A stretch of 64,000 bases of DNA. It comes from Bacillus alkalisoli. GTDB lineage: Bacteria; Bacillota; Bacilli; Bacillales; Bacillaceae_I. The stretch covers positions 147,745 to 211,744 of the forward strand of contig NZ_KZ454944.1 of assembly GCF_002797415.1 (NCBI RefSeq). Direction: 5' to 3'. The notes under the pieces were generated by a model. That model ran no database searches and was not told the origin of the DNA. It was given only the letters and a program-made list of their open reading frames with translations. Numbering within the stretch: position 1 is the first letter of the stretch; each line of letters opens with the position of its first letter. The position numbers and the translations under genes were made by a program. Positions 1 through 7,453 of the stretch are shown in pieces.

Positions 1-294
1 ACGTTCAATTGGAGCATGTTCAATGGGTTGTTCTAACCAGCTTTTTAATATTTCCAATCCTTTTGTCGTGAGATAGTACTCGTTTCTATCTACTCTTCCT
101 TGTGTTTGGGACACCTTCACTTCGGCTAACCCTTCTTTGACGATTATTTTTAACGTAGGATAAATTTGCCCATAACTAATTTTCCAAAAATGATTTAAGC
201 TTTGATCTATGAACTGTTTAATATCGTAACCAGATTTACAAGGAGTTGTTAAAATGCCTAATATTGCGTATGTTGTATCGTTATAAGTTTTCAC
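1..294 (-). CDS. PadR-family transcriptional regulator (N-terminal part, cut by window edge)
   Basis: The reverse strand gives 98 codons that read off the left edge of the window. The protein opens with YAILGILTTPCKSGYDIKQ and continues with GQIYPTLK and EYYLTTKG, the typical order of a PadR winged helix (helices 1-3 then the beta wing). PadR proteins are usually phenolic-acid, drug or stress-responsive repressors; the C-terminal dimerisation part is outside the window, so the effector cannot be guessed. I chose the GTG at 294 because AGGTG sits 8 nt upstream; another in-frame GTG at 303 has no such site. An inverted AT-rich motif just upstream suggests autoregulation. Confidence 0.85.
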   Translation of the reverse strand, partial: MKTYNDTTYAILGILTTPCKSGYDIKQFIDQSLNHFWKISYGQIYPTLKIIVKEGLAEVKVSQTQGRVDRNEYYLTTKGLEILKSWLEQPIEHAPIER

Positions 295-315
295 TATATT
301 CACACCTATCTAAAA

Positions 316-342
316 GATATATATCATTTAGATATATATTAG
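316..342. promoter_or_regulatory. Candidate PadR operator, inverted GATATATATC halves
   Basis: Two copies of a GATATATAT(C/T) half-site separated by ATTTA lie immediately upstream of the padR-like start. ATAT-rich dyads next to their own gene are typical PadR operators. Assignment is by position and symmetry only. Confidence 0.5.
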
Positions 343-521
343 TGGATGTAAACGATAAATGCAAGTTAATTTTCTAAATTAAGGAAAATAATTCGTTTTG
401 AACTCCGAGGAAATTGTTGCGCTAATTTTGTGCTTGTGCTATTTAATTATAAGTTTAGAGGCAGAGTTTTGATCCGATAATAGTTTTTAAAAAGGAGACA
501 GAAGCGAATTAAAGAGAAAAA

Positions 522-547
522 AACATCCGTCAGCTAGAACGGATGTT
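522..547. terminator. Hairpin terminator in the padR-flavodoxin gap
   Basis: AACATCCGT and ACGGATGTT form a 9-bp stem with A-rich and T-rich flanks, so it could work in either direction. No gene is seen in 295-738; this hairpin and the one at 687-740 are the only structures there. Confidence 0.6.
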
Positions 548-686
548 TTATTGAGTTGTCAAAAGTTGGGGAAATTTCAGTGTTAAGGATGGTGAATGAA
601 TCGGAGAGTCTGTAAATTTGAGTTTGTATTAGTGTATGTTCGTTCGTGTTGTGAAATTGCTGCTTTAAAAAGTACCCCATCTTTCA

Positions 687-740
687 ACCCTGATCCTCCG
701 TGCGCTAGAATTTTAACTACTGGAGATCAGGGTCTTTTTT
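687..740 (+). terminator. Terminator hairpin running toward the flavodoxin gene end
   Basis: ACCCTGATCCTCC (687-699) pairs with GGAGATCAGGGT (722-733), followed by CTTTTTTA on the + strand. The T tract overlaps the last codons of the leftward flavodoxin gene. On the - strand the hairpin also follows the flavodoxin stop but has no T tract. A + strand terminator with no + strand gene before it hints at a small transcript from 550-735. Confidence 0.6.
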
Positions 741-1179
741 ATTTTTTGAAACTACGTTTAATTACGGACTCTACAAACATTTGACAACGCATCAAATCTT
801 GTTCTTGAAGCAGTAGCTCCACTTTTAAAGTTGCAGCTAAATTTGTGTTAGTGTAGAGAATCTCAGTGAATTTATCAACTGCACCACAATAGTGGGGATA
901 GAAGCTATCGCCTGTGCCGAAGACAGCTGTCACTACATTACTTTTTAAGAAATCACTAAACGTGTTGTAAAGCTTCTGCATTTCTTCTGGTATCTCGCCA
1001 TTTCCCCAAGAATAGGTTCCAATCACTACTGCATCATATTTACTCAAATGAGGTAGCTTAAATTCATGTATGGAAAATAGATGTACATCAACGAATCGAG
1101 ATAAGAAAATCGTATAAATTTGTTCTGCTAATTCTTTCGTATTACCTGTAACAGAAGAATAAATTATGGCGCACTTCAT
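739..1179 (-). CDS. Flavodoxin, last gene of the ribonucleotide reductase operon
   Basis: A 146-residue flavodoxin: the FMN phosphate loop SSVTGNTKE is at residues 8-16, followed by the alternating beta-alpha pattern and GTYSWGNGE and FGTGDSFY loops that would hold the isoalloxazine ring. The ATG overlaps the stop of the small-subunit gene by one base (TAATG), so the two are translationally coupled. In class Ib reductases the flavodoxin NrdI activates the metal-radical cofactor; this protein looks more like a conventional short-chain flavodoxin than NrdI, so an NrdI-like role here is an inference from position. Confidence 0.85.
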   Translation of the reverse strand: MKCAIIYSSVTGNTKELAEQIYTIFLSRFVDVHLFSIHEFKLPHLSKYDAVVIGTYSWGNGEIPEEMQKLYNTFSDFLKSNVVTAVFGTGDSFYPHYCGAVDKFTEILYTNTNLAATLKVELLLQEQDLMRCQMFVESVIKRSFKK

Positions 1180-2222
1180 TAGAGTTCATCAAAACCGTTA
1201 TACTTTGATACTTTTGAGTATGTTCTTGATTTTTGCTCAAAGAAATCAGATTTTGTATTATTAATCATTTCATCGCTAAAAACTTGAATCCAAGGCATTG
1301 GATTTGGTCTTTCTTCGTAAAAGTTTTTTAATCCTAGTTGTCTAAACCGTTTATTCGCTAAATATTCTATATATGCATCAAACTCGTCTAAGTCGATGCC
1401 TTTAATATCTTTTAATATATAACGGGCCCATTTTTTTTCAAGAACAACTGCTTGATTGATTGTACTATAGATGTAAGCAATATTAGCCTCTGTATGAAGA
1501 TTGGGATTTTCCGTAAAAAGAATTCGTATAAATTGAGAAATAAAGTAAGCATGTTGCATTTCGTCTCTTTGAATATAACTAATCATGGTACTTGTTTTTA
1601 GCATTTTTTGTTGGTGGGCTAAGTGATAGAAAAAAGCAAAGCCAGCATAAAAGTAAATACCTTCTAGATTAATAGAGTTTACACATAGCTTAAATAAAGA
1701 TTGCGATGTAGGTTCAGACCTAAATTCCTCATATGCATCTAAAATAAGTTGGTTACGTTGATTTACTATCGGATCTAGTTTAGCTTGATTAAACCGTTCA
1801 TTTTGTTCCGCAAGTGGAACTAGGGAACTTAGTATATAAGAATATGACTCATTATGAACAGCCTCTTGTTGAGAAATAACAGCAAAGATAGCTTTGAAAC
1901 TAGAATCTGTCACATAGTCCATCACTTGACTCATTGTTGGTGTTTGCAAACTGTCCAGTGAAGCTAACTGTGTGTTGATTCGCAGAAAAACATCTTTTTC
2001 TTGTTCACTTAGGCTGTCCCACTGCTTTATATCATCTTGCATATTGATTTCTTGTGCTTTCCAAAAATTTGATAAGAGTGTTTGGTACAAATCATACATT
2101 TTAGGATAGGCAATATCATTCCAGTTTAAAAGTCCTGAAGATTTTCCATTAATAATGCCAGTCGACTTGTTTGGATACTCAGGGTTAAGTAATTTAATTT
2201 TTGTTAATGGAGCATGTAACAC
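1179..2222 (-). CDS. Class I ribonucleotide reductase, small (radical) subunit
   Basis: 347 residues from the GTG at 2222, chosen because GAGGAGG lies 7 nt upstream; an in-frame TTG at 2246 lies upstream of that site. The di-metal ligands of the family are all present: Asp90, Glu120 and His123 (QQEAVHNES), Glu187 (NLEGIYF), Glu221 and His224 (IQRDEMQH). Tyr127 stands where the radical tyrosine is expected, so this is a tyrosyl-radical type and not a Phe variant. It generates the radical used by the large subunit to make deoxynucleotides. It lies 55 bp after the large-subunit gene and overlaps the flavodoxin. Whether the cofactor is Fe or Mn cannot be told from sequence. Confidence 0.93.
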   Translation of the reverse strand: MLHAPLTKIKLLNPEYPNKSTGIINGKSSGLLNWNDIAYPKMYDLYQTLLSNFWKAQEINMQDDIKQWDSLSEQEKDVFLRINTQLASLDSLQTPTMSQVMDYVTDSSFKAIFAVISQQEAVHNESYSYILSSLVPLAEQNERFNQAKLDPIVNQRNQLILDAYEEFRSEPTSQSLFKLCVNSINLEGIYFYAGFAFFYHLAHQQKMLKTSTMISYIQRDEMQHAYFISQFIRILFTENPNLHTEANIAYIYSTINQAVVLEKKWARYILKDIKGIDLDEFDAYIEYLANKRFRQLGLKNFYEERPNPMPWIQVFSDEMINNTKSDFFEQKSRTYSKVSKYNGFDEL

Positions 2223-2277
2223 TATTAAAACCTCCTCGTTTTTCAAATAGTAATCATATTTTATGAATCAGATTCAT

Positions 2278-4557
2278 TTAACTATGACAAGCTTCACATT
2301 CATTTATTTCAGATTGAGAAGTGCTTCTAACATAATAGGTTGTTTTTAAACGCTGTTCCCATGCCTCCATGTGAAGTTGTAACAATTCTTTTGCCTTAAT
2401 ATCGTGACGAATATATAAGTTGAAGCTGATAGACTGATCAATATGACGCTGGCGAGCTGCGTTTTGTCGTATACTCCATGTTTGATCTAACAGGTTCCTT
2501 GTTTTTCTATAATAGTGATATGTATGATAGTTTATATCAGGTGCAGTCACTTTAAATTTAAAATTCTTCTTTTCCTCCGCATATTCAACCGCATATAAAG
2601 GGTCTATTCCATCTGTAGATCCACCAATCTTAGCAGTGGAGGAGTTTGGCGCTATCGCCATCATCCAGCCATTCCGAACGCCATATGTTGCTACTTGTTC
2701 TCTTAATTGATTCCATTTATCTGAGGCATAGTTTCTTCGCTCAAAAAACTCTCCGGTTTGCCATTCTGAACCTTCAAACTCACGATAAGCCTCTTTTTCC
2801 TTTGCTAACTTCATCGAGGATTGAATAGTGTAGTACGCAATATCTTCATACAGTCTATCGGCAAACGCTATCGCTTCTTCTGACTCCCATAAAATACCTT
2901 CTAAAGCTAGAAGGTGGTGCCATCCAAATGTACCCAAGCCTACGGCACGATATTTTTTATTTGTTAGCTCCGCTTGTCCGACAGAAATAGAATTAAGATC
3001 AATAACATTATCGAGCATTCGCATTTGAATTGGAATTAGCTTATCTAACACATTGTCTTGATAGGATTTTGCCAGATTAATAGAAGATAAGTTGCAAACG
3101 ACAAAATCACCTGGCTTTCTTACAATAACAATATTTCCATCCTCATCTTGATACTCATTTACAATAGTAGTAGCCGACATATTTTGAGTAATTTCAGTAC
3201 AAAGGTTACTGCAAAAAATAGAAGTTTGTCCGATTCCGCTCACGTGCTTATTCGGGTTTTGGCGATTCACTTCATCTCTGTAAAACATATAGGGCGTACC
3301 TGTTTCTAGCTGAGAAACCATCATTCTAGCCATAATATCCATCGCTCGATAAGATTTTCTGGGTAGAAGTGGGTGTTTTACAGCATCTTCATACTTTTCT
3401 GTGAAAAATTTCTTATTCTTTTCATCATAGAAATCCTCTAGACCAAGTGAAACCCCATCCTTGTTTTTCCAACCCATGATTTGTTTTACTTGGTGTGGAC
3501 AAAAGGTGTGCCATTCTCCAATACTTCTACCTTGTTCATCTACTTCTTTTAGTTTTTCCATAAACAAGTCAGGAATAGAGACTCCTGTGAAAATATCATG
3601 AGCTTTTCGTCTTTCATCCCCGTTATTTGTTTTTAAGTCTAGAAAGCCGTTCATAATATCTTTATGGAACACGTCTAAGTAAACTGCAATAGCTCCTTGG
3701 CGTTGTCCAAGTTGATCGACACTTACCGCTGTATCGTTAATAAGTCGAATCCAAGGTACAACTCCAGATGAATTCCCTTTGAACTTTTTAATATCGGAGC
3801 CTAACGCTCGAACTTTACCGAAATAAATTCCTACTCCACCACCGTCTTTGCTTAATCTAGCAGCATCCCAATTATTTAAATAAATACCATCTAAAGAGTC
3901 TTCTACCGTATCAATAAAACAGGATGAAAGTTGACCAAAGCTTTTACCAGCGTTTGATAGAGTAGGAGTAGCGACAGTCATATATAAGTTGCTTAATGCC
4001 CAATAAGCATCTTTCACATAGGCGATGCGCTTTTCCTTTGGTTCATTCTTCATTAGAGTCATGGCAATAATCATGAAACGCTCTTGAGGTAATTCCACAA
4101 TCGTATCGTTGTAGTCTTTTGTTAAGTATCGATCTGCCAATAAAAATATCCCGATATAATTAAATAAGTAGTCTTTTTCAGGGTTAATGACTTCTCCTAG
4201 TAGTTCAATCTCATCCTTGGAATAGCTATGTATGAGATCGTTAGAATAAATACCTAGTTTTGTTATATGCGAGACAAGAGAGTAGAAGCTTCCGTACTTT
4301 TCTTCCAAAGGATACCCGCGATTCTCAGATACTGTACGGTAGAGCTCGTGTAAATATAAATTCGCGGCAAAAAAAGACCATTTTGGTTCTTCCATGGAAA
4401 TTTTGTTTAATGAGAAAAGTAAGGCTTGTTCATAACAAGCTTCATCTAAATTTGGTATCTGCTCATAGATTGGTGAAAAATCAAAAGAATACCTTTCCGA
4501 GGCCGTGTTTATTACATCTCTTACAGAATTCTCCATTAATGAATGTTTAGAATTCAT
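2278..4557 (-). CDS. Class I ribonucleotide reductase, large (catalytic) subunit
   Basis: 759 residues. The ATG at 4557 overlaps the thioesterase stop as ATGA and has AAAGGAG 8 nt upstream. Key residues: the redox Cys in QLSSCFIDT, the active-site Asn/Cys/Glu in SNLCTEI, the second redox Cys in VVCNLSSINL, the paired tyrosines in KTTYYVRST that carry the radical, and a C-terminal CEACHS thiol tail for thioredoxin/glutaredoxin. The N-terminus enters the helical domain after about 50 residues, so the roughly 90-residue ATP-cone of NrdA proteins appears to be absent; overall activity control by dATP is therefore unlikely. Subclass (NrdA without cone or NrdE-like) is not settled. Confidence 0.95.
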   Translation of the reverse strand: MNSKHSLMENSVRDVINTASERYSFDFSPIYEQIPNLDEACYEQALLFSLNKISMEEPKWSFFAANLYLHELYRTVSENRGYPLEEKYGSFYSLVSHITKLGIYSNDLIHSYSKDEIELLGEVINPEKDYLFNYIGIFLLADRYLTKDYNDTIVELPQERFMIIAMTLMKNEPKEKRIAYVKDAYWALSNLYMTVATPTLSNAGKSFGQLSSCFIDTVEDSLDGIYLNNWDAARLSKDGGGVGIYFGKVRALGSDIKKFKGNSSGVVPWIRLINDTAVSVDQLGQRQGAIAVYLDVFHKDIMNGFLDLKTNNGDERRKAHDIFTGVSIPDLFMEKLKEVDEQGRSIGEWHTFCPHQVKQIMGWKNKDGVSLGLEDFYDEKNKKFFTEKYEDAVKHPLLPRKSYRAMDIMARMMVSQLETGTPYMFYRDEVNRQNPNKHVSGIGQTSIFCSNLCTEITQNMSATTIVNEYQDEDGNIVIVRKPGDFVVCNLSSINLAKSYQDNVLDKLIPIQMRMLDNVIDLNSISVGQAELTNKKYRAVGLGTFGWHHLLALEGILWESEEAIAFADRLYEDIAYYTIQSSMKLAKEKEAYREFEGSEWQTGEFFERRNYASDKWNQLREQVATYGVRNGWMMAIAPNSSTAKIGGSTDGIDPLYAVEYAEEKKNFKFKVTAPDINYHTYHYYRKTRNLLDQTWSIRQNAARQRHIDQSISFNLYIRHDIKAKELLQLHMEAWEQRLKTTYYVRSTSQSEINECEACHS

Positions 4558-5042
4558 AGTCCACACTCCTTTGAAAGTTCATTTATCTTTAATCTTCTTT
4601 CTTTTCTAGCTTGGGCATGTTGGAATAGTGCTTTTTCTTCTTCTGACTCAGGGATGACACCATTCACTGGAGTTGGTTTGCCGTTAAGATCTACAGCAAC
4701 CATTGTTAGAATAGCTGTTGTTGTTACGGTTTTTTTTCTTGATTTCAGGTTTTGGCACTCTACTTTTACATAGACTTCCATTGACGTTCTACCGGTTGAA
4801 ATTACGACACCTTCTAAGTGCAAAATATCGCCAACTTTAGCTGAAGAGAGAAAATTAACCGTATCAATAGAAGCCGTTACCACTACTTCCTTACTGTGTT
4901 TCATTGCCGTAATAGCAGCTATTTCATCAATGTAAGACAAAATAGTTCCGCCAAATATAGTACCTAAATGATTAGTGTCCGGAGGTAAAACAAGTTTCGT
5001 CTGGATTGTTCTAGAAATACTGGCAGGTAAATTTTCTTCCAT
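4554..5042 (-). CDS. Acyl-CoA thioesterase, hotdog fold (YkhA/YciA-like)
   Basis: 162 residues. The LPPDTNHLGTIFGGTILSYIDEIAA segment is the hotdog-fold signature with the conserved Asn/His, Gly and Asp of the YciA/BACH acyl-CoA hydrolases; HLEGVVISTGRTSMEVYVKV is the second strand pair. These enzymes hydrolyse a range of acyl-CoAs. It is the first gene of the operon, closest to the B12 riboswitch, and overlaps the reductase large subunit by ATGA. Why a thioesterase should be co-regulated with ribonucleotide reductase is not obvious. Confidence 0.88.
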   Translation of the reverse strand: MEENLPASISRTIQTKLVLPPDTNHLGTIFGGTILSYIDEIAAITAMKHSKEVVVTASIDTVNFLSSAKVGDILHLEGVVISTGRTSMEVYVKVECQNLKSRKKTVTTTAILTMVAVDLNGKPTPVNGVIPESEEEKALFQHAQARKERRLKINELSKECGL

Positions 5043-5096
5043 TTCGTTTCCTCTTTTCTATAGATAAATTGGCAGAAGATCGAGATGTATAGAAGA

Positions 5097-5125
5097 ACAA
5101 AAAACCCATCACAAAGGATGGGTTT
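5097..5125 (-). terminator. Leader terminator below the cobalamin riboswitch
   Basis: On the - strand, AAACCCATC / GATGGGTTT forms a 9-bp stem followed by a run of Ts. It lies between the riboswitch and the thioesterase ATG, which is the place for the expression platform, so B12 binding probably causes premature termination. Confidence 0.8.
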
Positions 5126-5228
5126 ATGTATAACGTGGTAATAAATATACAGCTTCACATACTGTAGGTTATCGTATACCTCGTTATATCTTCCCAACTC
5201 CCGAAGAAGATAATACGTATTATAACAA

Positions 5229-5378
5229 TGGCAGGTCTCCTGACTTGTGCTTCTACCTACTTTAATCCCTTCCCGTCCATAGACAGTGGATTTGATTATT
5301 TCGTCAACACTTACAGTTGCGGGTACAGTTCTGGAATTACACCAGATTCCCTATTAAGTCTTTTACAGACACCATTAT
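5229..5378 (-). promoter_or_regulatory. Cobalamin (B12) riboswitch
   Basis: Read on the - strand, the element has the AGGGAATCTGGTGTAATTCC start, then ACTGTACCCGCAACTG, a variable arm, GGACGGGAAGG, and ends AGTCAGGAGACCTGCC. These are the conserved blocks of the adenosylcobalamin riboswitch in the right order. It controls the thioesterase, reductase and flavodoxin genes downstream. B12 riboswitches on B12-independent reductases are known from Streptomyces, where they shut off the class I enzyme when the B12-dependent class II enzyme can work. Confidence 0.93.
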
Positions 5379-5388
5379 TACTGGTTAT

Positions 5389-5436
5389 TATCAATATTTT
5401 GTTTTAGTAACTATTAACTAACACAATATGTAGTGT
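5389..5436 (-). promoter_or_regulatory. Pair of NrdR-box-like sites upstream of the riboswitch
   Basis: ACACAATATGTAGTGT at 5421-5436 fits the 16-bp NrdR-box pattern and is embedded in a longer dyad (TAACTAACAC/GTGTTAGTTA). A weaker copy, TATCAATATTTTGTTT, is at 5389-5404. Their starts are 32 bp apart, three helical turns, the usual spacing for NrdR pairs. The exact promoter is not clear. Confidence 0.6.
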
Positions 5437-5711
5437 TAGTTAAATAGAATAATAATATATAGTTATGATTTTGACAATAGATTAAATATTATTTTTTTCG
5501 TCTTAGCGTTGAGAAAAGATCCAAAGTCGAGTATCAATTTGAACAGAATAGTGGGTTGCAAATGTTGTAATGCGTATCCCATACCCATGCAAACGCATAC
5601 AAAATTCCATTAACAACATCTTGAGGTTTCTTCTTCTATCTGTTTTAATAGCTATAGAACTTCCAAAAGAATAATAGCTAGTTTTTATAGCTTGATAGAG
5701 GAGAAGAAGAA

Positions 5712-7142
5712 ATGTCTATGACTAAAAGCCAAATGCGAGTGGAAAAAGATTTTCTAGGGGAAAAAGAAGTACCAACTGACGCGTATTATGGAATTCAAAC
5801 AGTTCGTGCGGTTGAAAACTTTCCTATTACTGGTTACCGAATCCATGAAGAGTTAATTAAAGCAATGGCTATTGTAAAAAAAGCAGCTGCCCTTGCCAAT
5901 ATGGATACGAAACGTCTTTATTCCGGAATTGGTGAGAACATTGTAAAGGCAGCGGATGAGTTAATCGCTGGAAAAATGCATGATCAAGTTATTGTCGATC
6001 CTATCCAAGGTGGAGCAGGAACGTCTATTAATATGAATATAAATGAAGTAATTGCCAATTGTGCCCTAGAGCTGATGGGGGAAGAGAAAGGGAACTATGT
6101 ACTTTGTAGTCCAAATACACACGTAAATATGTCCCAATCAACAAATGACGCTTTCCCAACCGCGATGCATATTGCTGTTATAAATCTATCAGAAAAATTA
6201 TTAGACACGATGGGAGATATGCTTGCAGCATTCAAACAAAAGGCGAATGAATTCAATCATGTTATAAAAATGGGACGCACTCATCTTCAAGATGCGGTTC
6301 CAATTCGTCTTGGCCAAGAATTTGAGGCGTATAGCCGTGTACTCGAACGTGATATAAAGAGAATTAAACAATCAAGACAACATTTGTATGAAGTAAACAT
6401 GGGAGCAACAGCGGTAGGAACGGGCTTAAATGCAGACCCTCGATATATAGAACAAGTTGTAAAACATCTACAAGACATAAGTGATCTTCCGTTAACAGGT
6501 GCTGAACATCTTGTTGATGCAACACAAAATACAGACGCTTACACAGAAGTATCTGGTGCTTTAAAAGTATGTATGCTTAACATGTCCAAAATAGCAAATG
6601 ACTTACGATTAATGGCATCTGGTCCAAGAGCAGGATTAGGAGAAATTTCTTTACCAGCAAGACAGCCAGGTTCATCCATCATGCCAGGAAAAGTAAACCC
6701 TGTGTTGCCAGAGCTAATTAACCAGGTAGCATTCCAAGTAGTAGGTAACGACCAGACTATTTGCCTTGCATCAGAAGCCGGTCAATTAGAGTTAAATGTG
6801 ATGGAACCAGTGTTAATTTTTAATCTACTTCAATCAATCAGCATTATGAATAATGCTTTCCGTACGTTTACAGACAATTGCTTAGAAGGTATTACAGCAA
6901 ATGAAGAAAGAATGAAAGAGTACGTAGAAAAGAGTGTCGGAGTTATAACAGCTGTTAACCCACACATCGGATACGAAGTAGCATCCCGAATTGCAAGAGA
7001 AGCGATCTTAAAAGGTGTGCCAGTTCGCGAACTTTGCTTACAGTATGATGTATTAACAGAAGAAGAGCTGAATCTAATTTTAGACCCTTACGAAATGACA
7101 AAACCAGGGATCTCTGGTGCTTCCTTGTTTGACGAAAAGTAA
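5712..7142 (+). CDS. aspA: Aspartate ammonia-lyase (aspartase)
   Basis: 476 residues, the usual length for aspartase. It has all blocks of the aspartase/fumarase superfamily: MSQSTNDAFPTAMH, GRTHLQDAVPIRLGQEF and the signature GSSIMPGKVNPVLPE with the catalytic Ser on the flexible loop. The enzyme deaminates L-aspartate to fumarate and ammonia in the cytoplasm. Fumarase C is the main alternative; the LGQEFEAYSRVLERDIKRI stretch favours aspartase. Start ATG is preceded by GAGGAG. It stands alone between two terminators. Confidence 0.92.
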   Translation: MSMTKSQMRVEKDFLGEKEVPTDAYYGIQTVRAVENFPITGYRIHEELIKAMAIVKKAAALANMDTKRLYSGIGENIVKAADELIAGKMHDQVIVDPIQGGAGTSINMNINEVIANCALELMGEEKGNYVLCSPNTHVNMSQSTNDAFPTAMHIAVINLSEKLLDTMGDMLAAFKQKANEFNHVIKMGRTHLQDAVPIRLGQEFEAYSRVLERDIKRIKQSRQHLYEVNMGATAVGTGLNADPRYIEQVVKHLQDISDLPLTGAEHLVDATQNTDAYTEVSGALKVCMLNMSKIANDLRLMASGPRAGLGEISLPARQPGSSIMPGKVNPVLPELINQVAFQVVGNDQTICLASEAGQLELNVMEPVLIFNLLQSISIMNNAFRTFTDNCLEGITANEERMKEYVEKSVGVITAVNPHIGYEVASRIAREAILKGVPVRELCLQYDVLTEEELNLILDPYEMTKPGISGASLFDEK

Positions 7143-7159
7143 TGGATGAATCGATGAGA

Positions 7160-7190
7160 CAGGTGCTAATTCAGCACCTGTTTTCTTTGT
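7160..7190 (+). terminator. Terminator after aspartase gene
   Basis: CAGGTGCT-AATTC-AGCACCTG followed by TTTTCTTTGTT, 18 bp after the stop codon. Confidence 0.85.
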
Positions 7191-7218
7191 TGTTTGATGA
7201 ATATTTGTTCAGTGTGTA

Positions 7219-7274
7219 GATGAAGTTCATTTTGAAGAGGAAAAAAGAAGAAAGTGAACTTGATAAGGTGTATG
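7219..7274. repeat. Single unit of the GTTCA-N25-TGAAC repeat (R3 family)
   Basis: GATGAAGTTCATTTTGAAG, then an A/G-rich spacer and AAAGTGAACTTGATAAGG, is a solitary copy of the 52-bp unit that is tandemly repeated at 19425-19838. The spacing between GTTCA and TGAAC is the same 25 nt. Confidence 0.8.
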
Positions 7275-7288
7275 AAGTAGCATAAGAA

Positions 7289-7327
7289 GAAACGGACCTG
7301 TTTTAGAATGGGTACGTTTCTTTTTTT
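7289..7327 (+). terminator. Second terminator between aspA and katE
   Basis: GAAACGGACC pairs imperfectly with GGGTACGTTTC, followed by TTTTTTTATC. Confidence 0.65.
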
Positions 7328-7382
7328 ATCTTCTAACATCTTTTTAAAAGTGTGGTCAGGCTAAAACAAATTTGTAAAAGAT

Positions 7383-7407
7383 GTTTGCTCTAACGCATAA
7401 CGGGAAT
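7383..7407 (+). promoter_or_regulatory. Sigma-B-type promoter of katE
   Basis: GTTTGC, 13-nt spacer, GGGAAT; the sigma-B pattern is GTTTAA-N12-15-GGGWAT. It ends 46 bp before the ATG. B. subtilis katE is a sigma-B general stress gene, which supports the call. Confidence 0.7.
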
Positions 7408-7453
7408 GAAGTAACTAAACAAATCTAAACTAGATAAAGGGAGGAAAGAGTGA

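Noticed and set aside
596-784. 62-codon + strand frame near the flavodoxin gene
   Set aside because: It runs through a terminator hairpin, has no ribosome site and no recognisable product.
739-1179. Calling the flavodoxin NrdI
   Set aside because: It is longer than NrdI and carries a standard SSVTGNTKE FMN loop and flavodoxin loops; only its position suggests the NrdI role.
4260-4773. Plus-strand frames opposite the reductase and thioesterase genes
   Set aside because: No ribosome sites, no motifs, and fully overlapped by well-supported genes on the other strand.
5712-7142. Fumarase C instead of aspartase
   Set aside because: The GSSIMPGKVNP signature is shared, but the overall sequence pattern (LGQEFEAYSRVLERD, 476 residues) fits aspartase better.
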